Below are positions 46,043-55,309 of a DNA stretch of 64,000 nt, piece after piece (the stretch's first letter is position 1; the number at the start of each line of letters is the position of its first letter). The stretch is from Vibrio natriegens NBRC 15636 = ATCC 14048 = DSM 759 (GTDB lineage: Bacteria; Pseudomonadota; Gammaproteobacteria; Enterobacterales; Vibrionaceae). Below the pieces are notes generated by a model. The model had not been told where the DNA came from. It did not search any database and saw only the letters and a list, made by a program, of their open reading frames with translations. The stretch is from contig NZ_CP141823.1 in assembly GCF_035621455.1 (NCBI RefSeq), positions 992,001 to 1,056,000 of the forward strand, written 5' to 3'. A program made the position numbers and the translations under genes.

Positions 46043-46057
46043 ACTGTTCAGTACAGT
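46043..46057. promoter_or_regulatory. TetR operator in front of tetR
   Basis: ACTGTTC-A-GTACAGT, a near-perfect palindrome differing from the pump operator at two positions, in the promoter region of the repressor gene. Supports autoregulation. Confidence 0.72.
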
Positions 46058-46142
46058 ACCACTATTGGCAAGGAGAGACACATCTTTTTGTCTTGCGGTA
46101 CAAAAATGGCGACCTGATGTCGCCATTTCGTAAAGTGCTATT

Positions 46143-46904
46143 TTAACGTCGATAGTACAAAGAAATACGATTTCCATCGATTTCTTGAACGACAAAACGA
46201 ATCTCATAAATATCGCTTAGTACCGCTTCGTCAATGACTTCTTCTACCGTTCCAGCTTTAATAACTTCGCCCAGCTTCATTGCGACGATATGGTCGGAAT
46301 AACAGGAAGCAAAGTTTATATCGTGAATTACGATCACCACGGCTTTGTTCTTCAGTTTAGCTAACTTGTGCAGTGTGCTCATGATATCGACGGAGTGCTT
46401 GATATCGAGGTTATTGAGTGGCTCATCAAGAAAAATGTAATCAGTGTCTTGTGCGACGACCATCGCAATAAACGCCATTTGTCTCTGACCACCAGACAGC
46501 TGGTCAATAAAGCGATCTTGCAAATGGTCGATTTCCAGGTGCTGCATAGACTCTTCAATGATGCGATGGTCTTGTTCTGTTAAGCGCCCCTGAGAGTATG
46601 GGAAGCGCCCGAACGCGACTAAATCACGCACAGTAAAACGCATATTGATATTGTTGGACTGACGCAGCACGGAAAGGCGCTTGGCCAAATCTTCCGTGTT
46701 CCATTGGTCGAGCGGTTTGTCACCGATCACGACGGTACCTGCATCGCTTTCTGTCAGGCGACTTGCCATGGAAAGCAGGGTACTTTTACCTGCGCCATTT
46801 GGGCCAATAATACTGGTCACTTTACCAAGTGGGAAAAGGGCATCAGCATTTTTTACCACGTATTTTTCATTATATTTTTTACTTAAACCTTGAATACGGA
46901 TCAT
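46143..46904 (-). CDS. vctC: siderophore ABC transporter ATPase VctC
   Basis: 253 residues. Walker A GPNGAGKST (34-42), Q-loop around LRQSNNINMRF, signature LSGGQRQM, Walker B DYIFLDEP. FecE/FepC-type ATPase that powers iron-siderophore import. Last gene of the vctPDGC-type operon, in the order binding protein, two permeases, ATPase known from V. cholerae and V. parahaemolyticus. Confidence 0.9.
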   Translation of the reverse strand: MIRIQGLSKKYNEKYVVKNADALFPLGKVTSIIGPNGAGKSTLLSMASRLTESDAGTVVIGDKPLDQWNTEDLAKRLSVLRQSNNINMRFTVRDLVAFGRFPYSQGRLTEQDHRIIEESMQHLEIDHLQDRFIDQLSGGQRQMAFIAMVVAQDTDYIFLDEPLNNLDIKHSVDIMSTLHKLAKLKNKAVVIVIHDINFASCYSDHIVAMKLGEVIKAGTVEEVIDEAVLSDIYEIRFVVQEIDGNRISLYYRR

Positions 46905-46915
46905 GTGATGTACCT

Positions 46916-47866
46916 TTAATCGAATTTATTTTTCATAAGTAGAACTAGGAAGTAACCGCCGCCAAAAAAGTTGATGATGACACTGATGGTGGTATCGAAA
47001 TCGAATAGGTTTTCGACGACCCACTGGCCACCAGACAGCAATACAACAGACAGTACAGAACTGGCGACGATCAGCAGGCGATGCTGGTAACCAGTGAAAA
47101 TTTGACGCGTCAGCGCGACAACAATTAATCCAAAGAACAGGATTGGACCAATCAACGCGGTGGAGATCGAAACCATCAGTGTGATGATGAACATCACCTG
47201 CATCGTCAGTTTGTGTGTGTCGATACCCAAACTCTTGGCGTTGTCCACACCCAGCCACATCACATCCAACTTATGTGAGATACGAATTAAATAAGCGCCG
47301 CAAAGCAACATCGGAGCGACACACCAGTAAACCAGTTCACCGTTGATGTTGTTAAAGCTGGCAAACATGGAACCCTGTATTAAGTTAAACTCATCTGGGT
47401 CCGTCACCATAGTGAAGAAGCCAGTGATGCTACTGAACAAGCTGCTGAGCACGATACCAATTAATAACAGCGTGAAGATGTTTCGCTGACGGCCTCTAAA
47501 GTAGAAGCTGAATAGGGTCATGGCACACACAATCATGATGCCTGTAGACAGGACGAAATTGAGTTTACTGTTGATGACCCAAACACTCAGGCCACCAAAC
47601 ATTACCACCAATACCACCTGAATCATCACGTACAGGGAGTCAAAACCGAGAATCGACGGGGTCAGAATTCGGTTATTAGTGATGGTCTGGAAAATCAATG
47701 ACGAGGAGGCAATGGCAATTGCTGCCAATACAATCGCCAGAACTTTAGGCACACGACGAGACAAGAAAAATTGGTAGTTGTCCGGAGTTAAACCTTTGCC
47801 GATAAATACGGCGCATATCAGTACTGCGACAGCCGCGAGTACGATGACTTTAATGGAATCACGCAT
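46916..47866 (-). CDS. vctG: iron-siderophore permease VctG
   Basis: 316 residues, FecCD family, nine to ten membrane helices (starts MRDSIKVIVLAAVAVLICAV; LSRRVPKVLAIVLAAIAIASSS matches the family R-P motif). It overlaps the upstream permease gene by 8 bp, so the two are translationally coupled and probably form a heterodimer in the inner membrane. Confidence 0.88.
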   Translation of the reverse strand: MRDSIKVIVLAAVAVLICAVFIGKGLTPDNYQFFLSRRVPKVLAIVLAAIAIASSSLIFQTITNNRILTPSILGFDSLYVMIQVVLVVMFGGLSVWVINSKLNFVLSTGIMIVCAMTLFSFYFRGRQRNIFTLLLIGIVLSSLFSSITGFFTMVTDPDEFNLIQGSMFASFNNINGELVYWCVAPMLLCGAYLIRISHKLDVMWLGVDNAKSLGIDTHKLTMQVMFIITLMVSISTALIGPILFFGLIVVALTRQIFTGYQHRLLIVASSVLSVVLLSGGQWVVENLFDFDTTISVIINFFGGGYFLVLLMKNKFD

Positions 47867-48815
47867 TCGCTTTGTCTCTCAATACCAGGTAAATGAAAAC
47901 AGAACCGCCTAAGATGCTGATGATCATCGAAATAGGGATTTCATAAGGGAAGATAATCAAACGCCCTAAAATGTCACAGGTCAGTACCAGAATCACGCCT
48001 GCATAAGCAGTCCAAGGTAAGTTGCGACGCATGTTATCGCCGATAAATATCGACACAAGGTTTGGCACGATGAGACCAAGGAACGGAATCATCCCCACAA
48101 TCATCACGACAGACGATGACAATACCGCGACCAAGATAACGCCAATAAGTACGATGCGCTGGTAGTTTAAGCCGATGTTTTTCGCGAAACTCTCACCAAC
48201 ACTGGCAGCACTAAATCGGTTGGCATAAGCGTAAGCCAGCACCGATACAGGGAGCGCCAAATATAAAAACTCGTAGTTACCCTGTAAAACAGAAGCGAAG
48301 TTCGCGACCGTCCAGGAGCCAAGTGTCTGCACTAGATCATATTTATACGCGACAAAGGTCGTCATAGAAGAGACCACATTGCCATACATGATGCCTATCA
48401 GTGGTACTAAAACTGTGTTTTTGAACTTCAAACGCTGTAGAAAGCGAACAAAAATCACCGTACCAAGCACAGAAAAAGCGAAGATGGTAATGAGGTGAAC
48501 CCAGCTGCTCATATCGGCAAAGAAGATCAAAGCGATGATGTAACCGAACATTGCCCAGTCCACAGTGCCAGTTGTTGACGGCGCAGCGAAGCGGTTCTGA
48601 ACAATTTGTTGCATGATCAATCCAGCAATACTCAAACCTGCGCCGGCTAAAACAATGGCAATTAATCGCGGCAGTCGACTGACCAACAAGATGTTCAAAC
48701 TGTGACTGTCACCAGCCAAAATTTGCGAGAGAGATACGTTTGCTACCCCGACTAGCAAAGAGATGCCAGCGAGGATGATGAGCAAAGCAAACGCCAAAAT
48801 ATGATGTAATTTCAT
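47859..48815 (-). CDS. vctD: iron-siderophore permease VctD
   Basis: 318 residues of the FecCD permease family, with LLVSRLPRLIAIVLAGAGLSIAGLIMQ, the hallmark R-P-R segment and first conserved helices, and GMIPFLGLIVPN as the ATPase-contact loop. First permease after the binding protein gene. Confidence 0.88.
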   Translation of the reverse strand: MKLHHILAFALLIILAGISLLVGVANVSLSQILAGDSHSLNILLVSRLPRLIAIVLAGAGLSIAGLIMQQIVQNRFAAPSTTGTVDWAMFGYIIALIFFADMSSWVHLITIFAFSVLGTVIFVRFLQRLKFKNTVLVPLIGIMYGNVVSSMTTFVAYKYDLVQTLGSWTVANFASVLQGNYEFLYLALPVSVLAYAYANRFSAASVGESFAKNIGLNYQRIVLIGVILVAVLSSSVVMIVGMIPFLGLIVPNLVSIFIGDNMRRNLPWTAYAGVILVLTCDILGRLIIFPYEIPISMIISILGGSVFIYLVLRDKANA

Positions 48816-48904
48816 AGTGAAGATTTAGGTTTATAAATACGACAATGACCTTTCACGCCATAAGCGGAAAGGTCATCTTTTATAGGGTGATTAACGTGGG
48901 CTTA

Positions 48905-49825
48905 TTAGTTAACAACGACTTGGTTTAGCTCTTTAATCATGGTTTGAGTTGAGTGGTAACCGCCAGCAGTCAAGTACCAGGCCGCCGGGTCAATAAACAT
49001 CACGCGACCATTTTTCGCTGCTGGTGTTGATTTGACGAGGTCGTTATCAAACAATGCTTTCGCTTTACCGTTGCTCTGGCCAATTGCCTGCTCACGGTCT
49101 AAAACCAACAGAACTTCTGGTTGTGCATCGGCAATGTATTCAAATGAGATCAGGTTGCCGTGATTACCAGAGACGGATTCTACGTTTTGAGACGTTGATG
49201 GCGCGAAACCAGCTTCATCATATACAAATGAGAAACGGCTCTTTTCGCCAAACATAGCTAGGCTATTGCCGCTGTTCGAAACAGTTAAAGCGCGAGGAGG
49301 ATGTTGTGCCACTTTACTGTGAAGCGTATCTATTTGACCTTGAACGTCTTTGATCAATTGATCCGCTCTATCGCTCTTTTCGAAGATTTCGCCTAGTGTA
49401 CGCCAGTGTTTTTGTGTGGTTTTCCAGTAGTCTTTGGTATCAATCTCGAACATGTACGTTGGTGCGATGTCTTTTAGATCTTTATAGATGGTCGCCATGC
49501 GCGCTTCTGCAATGATCAGATCAGGTTTCAACGTAAACAAGGTTTCGAAATTCACTTCTTTCACGCTGCCTGTGTTTTCCACAGAGTCGCCTTTGTACTT
49601 TTCCAGTGTGGTTGGAAGTAGTGTCTTTGGTACGCCAATTGGTGTAACACCCAGAGCATCGACGTAATCAAGGCTGCCGTAGCCGAGAACGACTACGCGT
49701 TTCGGTACTTCATTAATTTCTACCGAGCCCATGCTGTGTTGGTAGGTTTTTGCGAATGCCCCGATAGGCGCTAATGCCAGTAGTAGCGCACTTGTTGCTA
49801 CACGAAGAGAAGTTTTACCAAACAT
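48905..49825 (-). CDS. vctP: periplasmic siderophore-binding protein VctP
   Basis: 306 residues from the ATG at 49825. The signal peptide ends APIGAFA. Fold is the FepB/FhuD-type class III binding protein: VEINEVPKRVVVLGYGSLDYVDALG, NFETLFTLKPDLIIAEARM, and a C-terminal helix ending LNQVVVN. It delivers ferric catechol siderophores (vibriobactin/enterobactin-like in other vibrios) to the VctDGC transporter. A Fur-box-like sequence lies upstream. Confidence 0.88.
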   Translation of the reverse strand: MFGKTSLRVATSALLLALAPIGAFAKTYQHSMGSVEINEVPKRVVVLGYGSLDYVDALGVTPIGVPKTLLPTTLEKYKGDSVENTGSVKEVNFETLFTLKPDLIIAEARMATIYKDLKDIAPTYMFEIDTKDYWKTTQKHWRTLGEIFEKSDRADQLIKDVQGQIDTLHSKVAQHPPRALTVSNSGNSLAMFGEKSRFSFVYDEAGFAPSTSQNVESVSGNHGNLISFEYIADAQPEVLLVLDREQAIGQSNGKAKALFDNDLVKSTPAAKNGRVMFIDPAAWYLTAGGYHSTQTMIKELNQVVVN

Positions 49826-49939
49826 AATGATTCCCAAAAAGGTCTATAAGTCAGTCATCTAACTGGAAAGCGTTTAAAAAAGAAAACAGAGCAAAAGATG
49901 ATCTGAAAGTACTGAAACTTAAGTTGATTAAAATCAAAT

Positions 49940-49958
49940 AAGAATGATTATTGATTGC
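49940..49958 (-). promoter_or_regulatory. Fur-box-like site upstream of vctP
   Basis: Minus-strand core ATAATCATT; by hand 12 of 19 positions match the Fur consensus. Position between vctP and the LysR gene fits iron-repressed expression. Confidence 0.5.
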
Positions 49959-50006
49959 AGACACGTTATCAGATAGGTTATAACCAGCAACTGAATTGTC
50001 AGAATA

Positions 50007-50960
50007 GTGAGTATTCAAAAAGTGAATTTAGCCCAGGTAGAATTAAACTTACTGTTTATTCTCAAGAGCTTACTTGAAGAGAAGCACGTATCCAATACCG
50101 CAGTTTTGCTGAATATGAGCCAGCCCTCCGTCAGTCGGTCTTTACAAAAGCTGAGAAATTTGTTTAACGACGAGCTACTTGTGAGAACCGCTCATGGCTA
50201 TGAGTTGACTCCCAAAGCCGAAGTCATCAAACAAGATCTAACCACTGTGCTAACGGGTTTAGAGAAGTTAATGCATGGTCAGTCTTTTGTTCCGGAGAAG
50301 AGTAAAGGTACGATACGCTTCTATGGTTTAGTCCCTCAAGTGACCATGTTGTTGCCTAGTGTAATTTCACGCATTCGCCAAGAAGCACCCAATATGATTG
50401 TCGATGTCGACTCTATTCCTAAAAGGCATTTTGATGGTTTGATCACGGGTGACGTGCATTTTGTGCTTTCTACCGCTTCGCCCCCAAGCTCTGAGCAAAA
50501 CTTGTATCGCATGAAAGTTGCAAGCCGCGACTATCGATTCTTGATGAGCGAGTCTCATCCGTTAGCGGATGTTGAAGATTTGACGATAGACATGTTACTT
50601 GAATGCAACTTTGGCCAGATTTCTCTTCAGGGCGGCAAAACGCTGTCTATTTACCATCGGTTTGCCGAACTTGGTGTAGTGGATAAGAGCCGAAGTTTGT
50701 CGATACCCATACAGCTTTCCAATTTTAATGCAGCGCCAGCCATTGCTGAAGAGACGGATGTGATATTCCATTTGCCGACCCCATTTGCGGAAGGGGCATG
50801 TGTTGGACGTAAGCTGATCACGAAAACGGTACCCGAAGAAATTCGTCTTGATAGTGAATCGGTTTATCTCTATTGGCATAAGCGCTACCACAATGATCCG
50901 ATGTGTAACTGGGTTAAGTCCTTGTTTAAAGAAATATACGGGTCCATCGAAGGTGAATGA
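50007..50960 (+). CDS. LysR-family regulator (IrgB/VctR-like)
   Basis: 317 residues, GTG start. HTH region ELNLLFILKSLLEEKHVSNTAVLL with SQPSVSRSLQKLRNLF, of the LeuO/NodD-like subgroup. It lies between the divergent vctPDGC operon and the downstream receptor gene, matching the position of vctR/irgB in other vibrios, where the LysR protein activates the receptor gene under low iron. Assignment by context. Confidence 0.8.
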   Translation: MSIQKVNLAQVELNLLFILKSLLEEKHVSNTAVLLNMSQPSVSRSLQKLRNLFNDELLVRTAHGYELTPKAEVIKQDLTTVLTGLEKLMHGQSFVPEKSKGTIRFYGLVPQVTMLLPSVISRIRQEAPNMIVDVDSIPKRHFDGLITGDVHFVLSTASPPSSEQNLYRMKVASRDYRFLMSESHPLADVEDLTIDMLLECNFGQISLQGGKTLSIYHRFAELGVVDKSRSLSIPIQLSNFNAAPAIAEETDVIFHLPTPFAEGACVGRKLITKTVPEEIRLDSESVYLYWHKRYHNDPMCNWVKSLFKEIYGSIEGE

Positions 50961-51050
50961 TTAAATTTTTAGTTATTCATTTTTTGCATAGTGGTAATTT
51001 ACTGCCTGTATACGGGGAGACTTGTTTTAGCAAAATAAAACCTATTTAAT

Positions 51051-51069
51051 GCGAACCATTATCATTATA
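51051..51069 (+). promoter_or_regulatory. Fur box upstream of the receptor gene
   Basis: GCGAACCATTATCATTATA; by hand 13 of 19 positions match the Fur consensus, with TCATTAT intact. It lies 29 bp before the receptor start codon. Confidence 0.6.
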
Positions 51070-51097
51070 ACTTTCAATAATAATAACAGGTTTTAAT

Positions 51098-53128
51098 ATG
51101 TCTAAAACTACTCTGGTAGCACCAAAACCATTAGCAGTGGCGATCGGTGCACTATGCGCCTCAATGTCAGTTTTTGCTGATACAACCCCAACTAAAGTCG
51201 ATGAACAAATGGTTGTGACGGCAACACGTACGCAGATGGAGCTGAAAAGCGCACCTGCGTCTATGTCCGTGATTACGGCAGAAGACATCGAGAATGATCC
51301 GGGTATTACGTTAGCGGATATCGTTGCGAACCAAACCAGTGTGGAAGCTGATTACGACAGTACGCGAGCTGGGCGTCAGCAGATTTCTATTCGTGGTATG
51401 GATTCAAAATACACCCTCATTATGGTGAATGGGCGTCGTATGAGTTCTGCGAGTGCGATTGTCCGTGGTAACGATTTCGATCTCTCTGCGATTCCAATGG
51501 ACTCAATTGAACGTGTTGAAATCATCCGTGGTCCTATGTCTGCACTTTACGGTTCAGATGGCATGGGTGGTACGATCAACATCATCACTAAGTCGCCGGA
51601 AAATGACTGGAGTTCTCAGTTAAGTCTGGATAACGCGACACCAAATGACGGCAACGGCGGGCAGAAATATACGGTTGGTTTAACCACATCAGGTGCCTTA
51701 ATTGATGACACATTGTTCGCGCGTTTTTCCGTTTCTCAAACCAGTCGTGATGCGTGGCAGCCATATTCAGGCACTAAGACTGCGCGAGGCGTTGAATATG
51801 ATCGTTCGGATATCACGGCTTTAGAAGGGCGCGATACGTTAGCGATGTTTGGTACATTGTCATGGCACTTATCCGACACTCAGTTTATTGATTTAGACTT
51901 AGGTTATAGCAATGACGAGCGTGACACGGTTGCTGAAAGCGCAACGACGGTCTTGTCTTCAAACTCTCGAGTTCGACGTGATAGCCAGGCAATTTCACAT
52001 ACTGGCTTATGGTCTTGGGGTGACACACAAGTACGTTACTCACGCGAAAACGTAGAGAATATCGATGCGGCAAATGATGGTGTGGATTCCATCGAAGAAC
52101 TGACACAAATTGTGGAAGCATCGGCAACAACGTATTTTGGCGATAGTCATACGTTCACGTTTGGTATGGACTACCAAAACAGTGAGCTGACTAACCCAGA
52201 AAACCTCGTGGGCAACAAAGCAGAAGCTTACCAAGGCGCTGTGTTTGCTCAGGATCAGTGGGAAATGACGGATACTTTAACCGCAACCATTGGTGGCCGT
52301 TTGGACAAGCATGAGCAATTCGGTGAAGAGTTCAGCCCGCGTGTTTACCTGGTACACCAAACCACAGATTCACTGGTTCTAAAAGGTGGAGTAGGCAAAG
52401 CATTTAAAGCGCCAACCATGACACAAAATAACCCAGACTTTAAGTTGATCAGCTGTAAAGGTAACTGTGACATTCAGGGTAATGAAGACCTGGAAGCAGA
52501 GACCAGCATCAACTATGAGCTTTCTGCACTGTACAGTGCTCGTAACTGGGATATTGAAACGGCGTTATTCCGTAACGAGGTTGAAAACCTGATTGAGCAA
52601 ACCGATGTGTTCTGTGAAACAGGAACGTGGTCAAGCTCTGTTATGAGTTGTATCGACGAGAATGGTGACCCAATTGATCGTGAGCTTTCTAACCCATACA
52701 AGTCATTTAAAAACGTCTCAAAAGCCGTTATCCAAGGGGTTGAGCTGTCAGGCAACATTCAGCTTTCTGATCAGTGGGCAATGTCGGGTAACTACACGTA
52801 CCTGGATACAGAAGACAAGTCGACCGGTGAAGAGCTGAATGAGCGCTACAAGCACTCGGCATTTGCTCGCCTGAACTGGTACCCAACCAAAGACTTGGAT
52901 CTGTTTGCGAGCGCTCGTTACCGTGGTGAACGTAAGATTGACTCTGAGCTGACTCAAGACTCTTACACAACGTTAGATATGGGTACGGTATATCATGTGA
53001 ACGATTCACTGCGCATTCGCGCGGGTATCACCAATCTAACTGATGAGAGTGTCTCGAAAGAGCTTGAAGACATTGGTTATGTTGAAGCGCCACGTACTTA
53101 CTATGTTGGTATGACAGCAGATTTCTAA
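51098..53128 (+). CDS. irgA: TonB-dependent catechol-siderophore receptor (IrgA/VctA-like)
   Basis: 676 residues. Signal peptide to about residue 27 (ASMSVFA), then TonB box DEQMVVTATR, plug domain (ISIRGMDSKYTLIMVNG, VEIIRGPMSALYGSDGMGGTINIITK) and a 22-strand barrel ending in phenylalanine. FepA/IrgA type; it takes up ferric enterobactin or related catechols across the outer membrane. Adjacent LysR gene, Fur box and the vctPDGC genes make a complete uptake system. Confidence 0.9.
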   Translation: MSKTTLVAPKPLAVAIGALCASMSVFADTTPTKVDEQMVVTATRTQMELKSAPASMSVITAEDIENDPGITLADIVANQTSVEADYDSTRAGRQQISIRGMDSKYTLIMVNGRRMSSASAIVRGNDFDLSAIPMDSIERVEIIRGPMSALYGSDGMGGTINIITKSPENDWSSQLSLDNATPNDGNGGQKYTVGLTTSGALIDDTLFARFSVSQTSRDAWQPYSGTKTARGVEYDRSDITALEGRDTLAMFGTLSWHLSDTQFIDLDLGYSNDERDTVAESATTVLSSNSRVRRDSQAISHTGLWSWGDTQVRYSRENVENIDAANDGVDSIEELTQIVEASATTYFGDSHTFTFGMDYQNSELTNPENLVGNKAEAYQGAVFAQDQWEMTDTLTATIGGRLDKHEQFGEEFSPRVYLVHQTTDSLVLKGGVGKAFKAPTMTQNNPDFKLISCKGNCDIQGNEDLEAETSINYELSALYSARNWDIETALFRNEVENLIEQTDVFCETGTWSSSVMSCIDENGDPIDRELSNPYKSFKNVSKAVIQGVELSGNIQLSDQWAMSGNYTYLDTEDKSTGEELNERYKHSAFARLNWYPTKDLDLFASARYRGERKIDSELTQDSYTTLDMGTVYHVNDSLRIRAGITNLTDESVSKELEDIGYVEAPRTYYVGMTADF

Positions 53129-53145
53129 CCAGAAACTCAAATGAT

Positions 53146-53182
53146 AAAGGGGCGTCGCAGTTTGCACTGTGACGCCCCTTTT
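53146..53182 (+). terminator. strong terminator after the receptor gene
   Basis: Long stem beginning AAAGGGGCGTC and closing GACGCCCCTTTT. Shared boundary with the convergent MFS gene. Confidence 0.88.
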
Positions 53183-53199
53183 CTTTTCCTATTCAGATA

Positions 53200-54411
53200 T
53201 TAACTAGCCTGAGTTACTTCATCGGCTATGTGCTCTGTAGGTAGGGATGAACTGAATCCTCGCAGGATATTCATCAATGTAATTGCAGTAAACAGTGCGA
53301 TGACCAGTGACAGGTGCCACGCCTCACTCAAACCGAACTGGACTAACGTCAAACTCACCAGAGAAGAAGCGATCATTTGGCCACCACCGGACATTGCTGC
53401 GGCCGTTCCTGCTTGTTCCTTATAAGGTTGCATGACCAAAGCCTGAGCACACGGCAAAGCAATACCGTTACCCAATATCATCAGTAGTTGCCCCAGCATC
53501 AAATACAACGGCTCTACCGGACAGAAGAACAACCATATCGCCGCACTGATATGCAACACCGGCGTACATAGCAGCATCTTTTTGTTGCCAATGATCGGGC
53601 GGGCGCGGTTACAAATGGTTGTTCCGCCCAGCATACCCAGAGCGGGAATAAGTGCCCACATCGCGTATTCATCGGAAGTCATACCGATTTGATCCTGCAT
53701 AATAAACGGCATGACAGACACGGTTGTGATCATCAAACTGAAGTTAAGCCAACTTATGCTAGCAAAGCTCATGAAGTAACGTGAGGTGAGTAGATTTCGG
53801 TACTGGCGTAACATCGTCTTAGGTGACGGAATGGAAGAACGCTTTGAAATTGTCTCGGTGAAGCGAAATGCAATGATTACCCAGGCGATCGACACATAAC
53901 CTAACAACGAAATAAACACCATACTCCAGCCGAAATGGAAGTTGATAAAACCACCAATAACGGGTGCCATCAGAGGTGTGATAGAAGCTGCCATCGCAAT
54001 GTAAGACATCGCGACCGGAAGTTCGCTACCGCTAAAGCGATCACGGGTAGAAGCTCGGGCTAATACAGCGCAGCAGCCAGTACCTAATCCTTGCAGAAAA
54101 CGCCCCATGACCATGCCAGTAAAAGTCTGGCTCATAAATATGATCATCAGTAGCCCTGACATGGCAATCAGCAGTCCGGTTAACAAGACTTTTTTTCTGC
54201 CTAAAGCATCGGATATGGGGCCATAGATAAACTGGGACGGGCCAAAACCAAGTAAGTAAATACTTACTAATAGCTGAGCTTGGTCGAGTGAAATCGAGAA
54301 GTCTTTTGCTATCCATGGCAAAGATGGCATCACCAATCCCATACTCAGCTGACCGACACTGATAATCAGGCAGGCGAGTAAAATGGAACGAAAGTTAATG
54401 GCATTCTTCAT
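53200..54411 (-). CDS. MFS drug exporter of the Bcr/CflA/EmrD type
   Basis: 403 residues, twelve helices. QFIYGPISDALGRKKVLLTG is the MFS motif A between helices 2 and 3, and the antiporter motif C lies around AAASITPLMAPVIGGF. DHA1 12-TMS exporters of this type expel drugs or metabolites with protons. Its ATG overlaps the stop codon of the upstream resolvase-like gene (ATGA), so the two are translationally coupled. Confidence 0.87.
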   Translation of the reverse strand: MKNAINFRSILLACLIISVGQLSMGLVMPSLPWIAKDFSISLDQAQLLVSIYLLGFGPSQFIYGPISDALGRKKVLLTGLLIAMSGLLMIIFMSQTFTGMVMGRFLQGLGTGCCAVLARASTRDRFSGSELPVAMSYIAMAASITPLMAPVIGGFINFHFGWSMVFISLLGYVSIAWVIIAFRFTETISKRSSIPSPKTMLRQYRNLLTSRYFMSFASISWLNFSLMITTVSVMPFIMQDQIGMTSDEYAMWALIPALGMLGGTTICNRARPIIGNKKMLLCTPVLHISAAIWLFFCPVEPLYLMLGQLLMILGNGIALPCAQALVMQPYKEQAGTAAAMSGGGQMIASSLVSLTLVQFGLSEAWHLSLVIALFTAITLMNILRGFSSSLPTEHIADEVTQAS

Positions 54412-55052
54412 GATGATTCACCATTTGAAAGACCAGATCTTCCACGTGTTCTCATTCCGCCCTCATCGTCAAACTCATTCAGTTTGGCTTTGACGCGTTT
54501 TACTGTCGATAAGCTGACATCACACTGCTGAGCAACACTGTGTAGCGTGTTACCTTCAAGCAGTAGTGTTGCGATTTGTTGATGCTTGGCTTTGTCTGCA
54601 GGGCGACCGCGAAATTTTTGTTTCCATCTATCGGGCTCACCTTTAATCGCACGTCGACCTTGCTCTGCGGCAAACAAGCGATGCTGGGTTTGTACTTTTC
54701 CGTAACCAGACAGCAAGGTGGTCAAGGTCTTGGTTTCAACCGATCCTGGCTCGAAACAAAGTGGCTCGCACACCGTTTTCAGTGTCACGTTTTTATTTAG
54801 TAATAGCTCGATGGTATTGAGTGACTGACTGAAATCACGTCCAAAAGTCGTTAGCCACCAAATGATGATGGTATCGCCAGGTTTGATGATTTCGAGTAAT
54901 TGTTGGAATGACTCACGCTCGGTCGGTGGTATGCAGCCACGCGCTTTGTCTTCAAAATGTTGCGCGTCAGGAGCCGCCGCTTTCAAAATTGATAGGTTCT
55001 CGCTGTAAGCACGATTTCGAGGCGAATAGCGAGAATAGAGGTAGGTTGTCAT
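54408..55052 (-). CDS. resolvase/invertase-like protein, probably a domesticated DNA-binding regulator
   Basis: 214 residues. N-terminal serine-recombinase domain with YSRYS (Arg8, nucleophile Ser10 aligned to gamma-delta resolvase Ser10) and a preserved Arg46. The catalytic pair Asp67-Arg68 of resolvases is replaced by Thr68-Thr69 in WWLTTFGRDF, and only the last Arg (72) remains. The C-terminal part is a Hin-like HTH (GRPADKAKHQQIATLLLEG, SLSTVKRVKAKL). Stop overlaps the MFS start. The loss of catalytic residues plus operator-like repeats in its own promoter suggest a regulator of the exporter rather than an active recombinase. Confidence 0.75.
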   Translation of the reverse strand: MTTYLYSRYSPRNRAYSENLSILKAAAPDAQHFEDKARGCIPPTERESFQQLLEIIKPGDTIIIWWLTTFGRDFSQSLNTIELLLNKNVTLKTVCEPLCFEPGSVETKTLTTLLSGYGKVQTQHRLFAAEQGRRAIKGEPDRWKQKFRGRPADKAKHQQIATLLLEGNTLHSVAQQCDVSLSTVKRVKAKLNEFDDEGGMRTRGRSGLSNGESS

Positions 55053-55075
55053 GATGGTTTGCCTCGTAAAGAATT

Positions 55076-55144
55076 TGGTTCATATAATGTAATGGTTCAT
55101 AAATATACGCTGGTTCATTAATACTTACAACACCAAATGAACCA
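55076..55144. repeat. four TGGTTCAT repeats over the resolvase-like gene promoter
   Basis: Direct copies at 55076-55083, 55093-55100 and 55111-55118, spaced 17 and 18 bp, and an inverted copy (ATGAACCA) at 55137-55144. They bracket and overlap the minus-strand promoter and look like operator iterons for a cooperative binding protein, perhaps the resolvase-like protein itself. Confidence 0.7.
55102..55130 (-). promoter_or_regulatory. sigma-70 promoter of the resolvase-like/MFS operon
   Basis: On the minus strand TTGTAA and TATATT are separated by exactly 17 bp. One TGGTTCAT repeat lies between the two boxes and others flank them. Confidence 0.6.
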
Positions 55145-55165
55145 AAGATAAGGAAACCAGCAGAA

Positions 55166-55202
55166 ATAAAAAAAGCCAGTCAAAAAATTTTTGACTGGCT
55201 TG
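55166..55202 (-). terminator. terminator downstream of scrA
   Basis: Minus-strand stem AAGCCAGTCAAAAA/TTTTTGACTGGCTT followed by TTTTTT. A second hairpin, CTCATTTCTC/GAGAAATGAG at 55252-55277, lies between it and the gene. Confidence 0.85.
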
Positions 55203-55309
55203 GTATTAAAACCTAATGGCAGGGGGGGCCGTATTTCATCTTATCTATCTCCTCATTTCTCTGGGGCGAGAAATGAGATAGGGCAGTGGTTAACTAAGAG
55301 ACGAAACGT

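Noticed and set aside
54408..55144. Active mobile element or invertible switch around the resolvase-like gene
   Set aside because: Catalytic residues are substituted, no transposase or paired crossover sites are present, and the 8-bp repeats sit in the promoter like operators.
55218..55244. Eight-codon minus-strand frame ATG...CATTAG (MKYGPPCH) downstream of scrA
   Set aside because: Too short to support, with only a weak ribosome binding site; kept out of the annotation although it sits between two hairpins.
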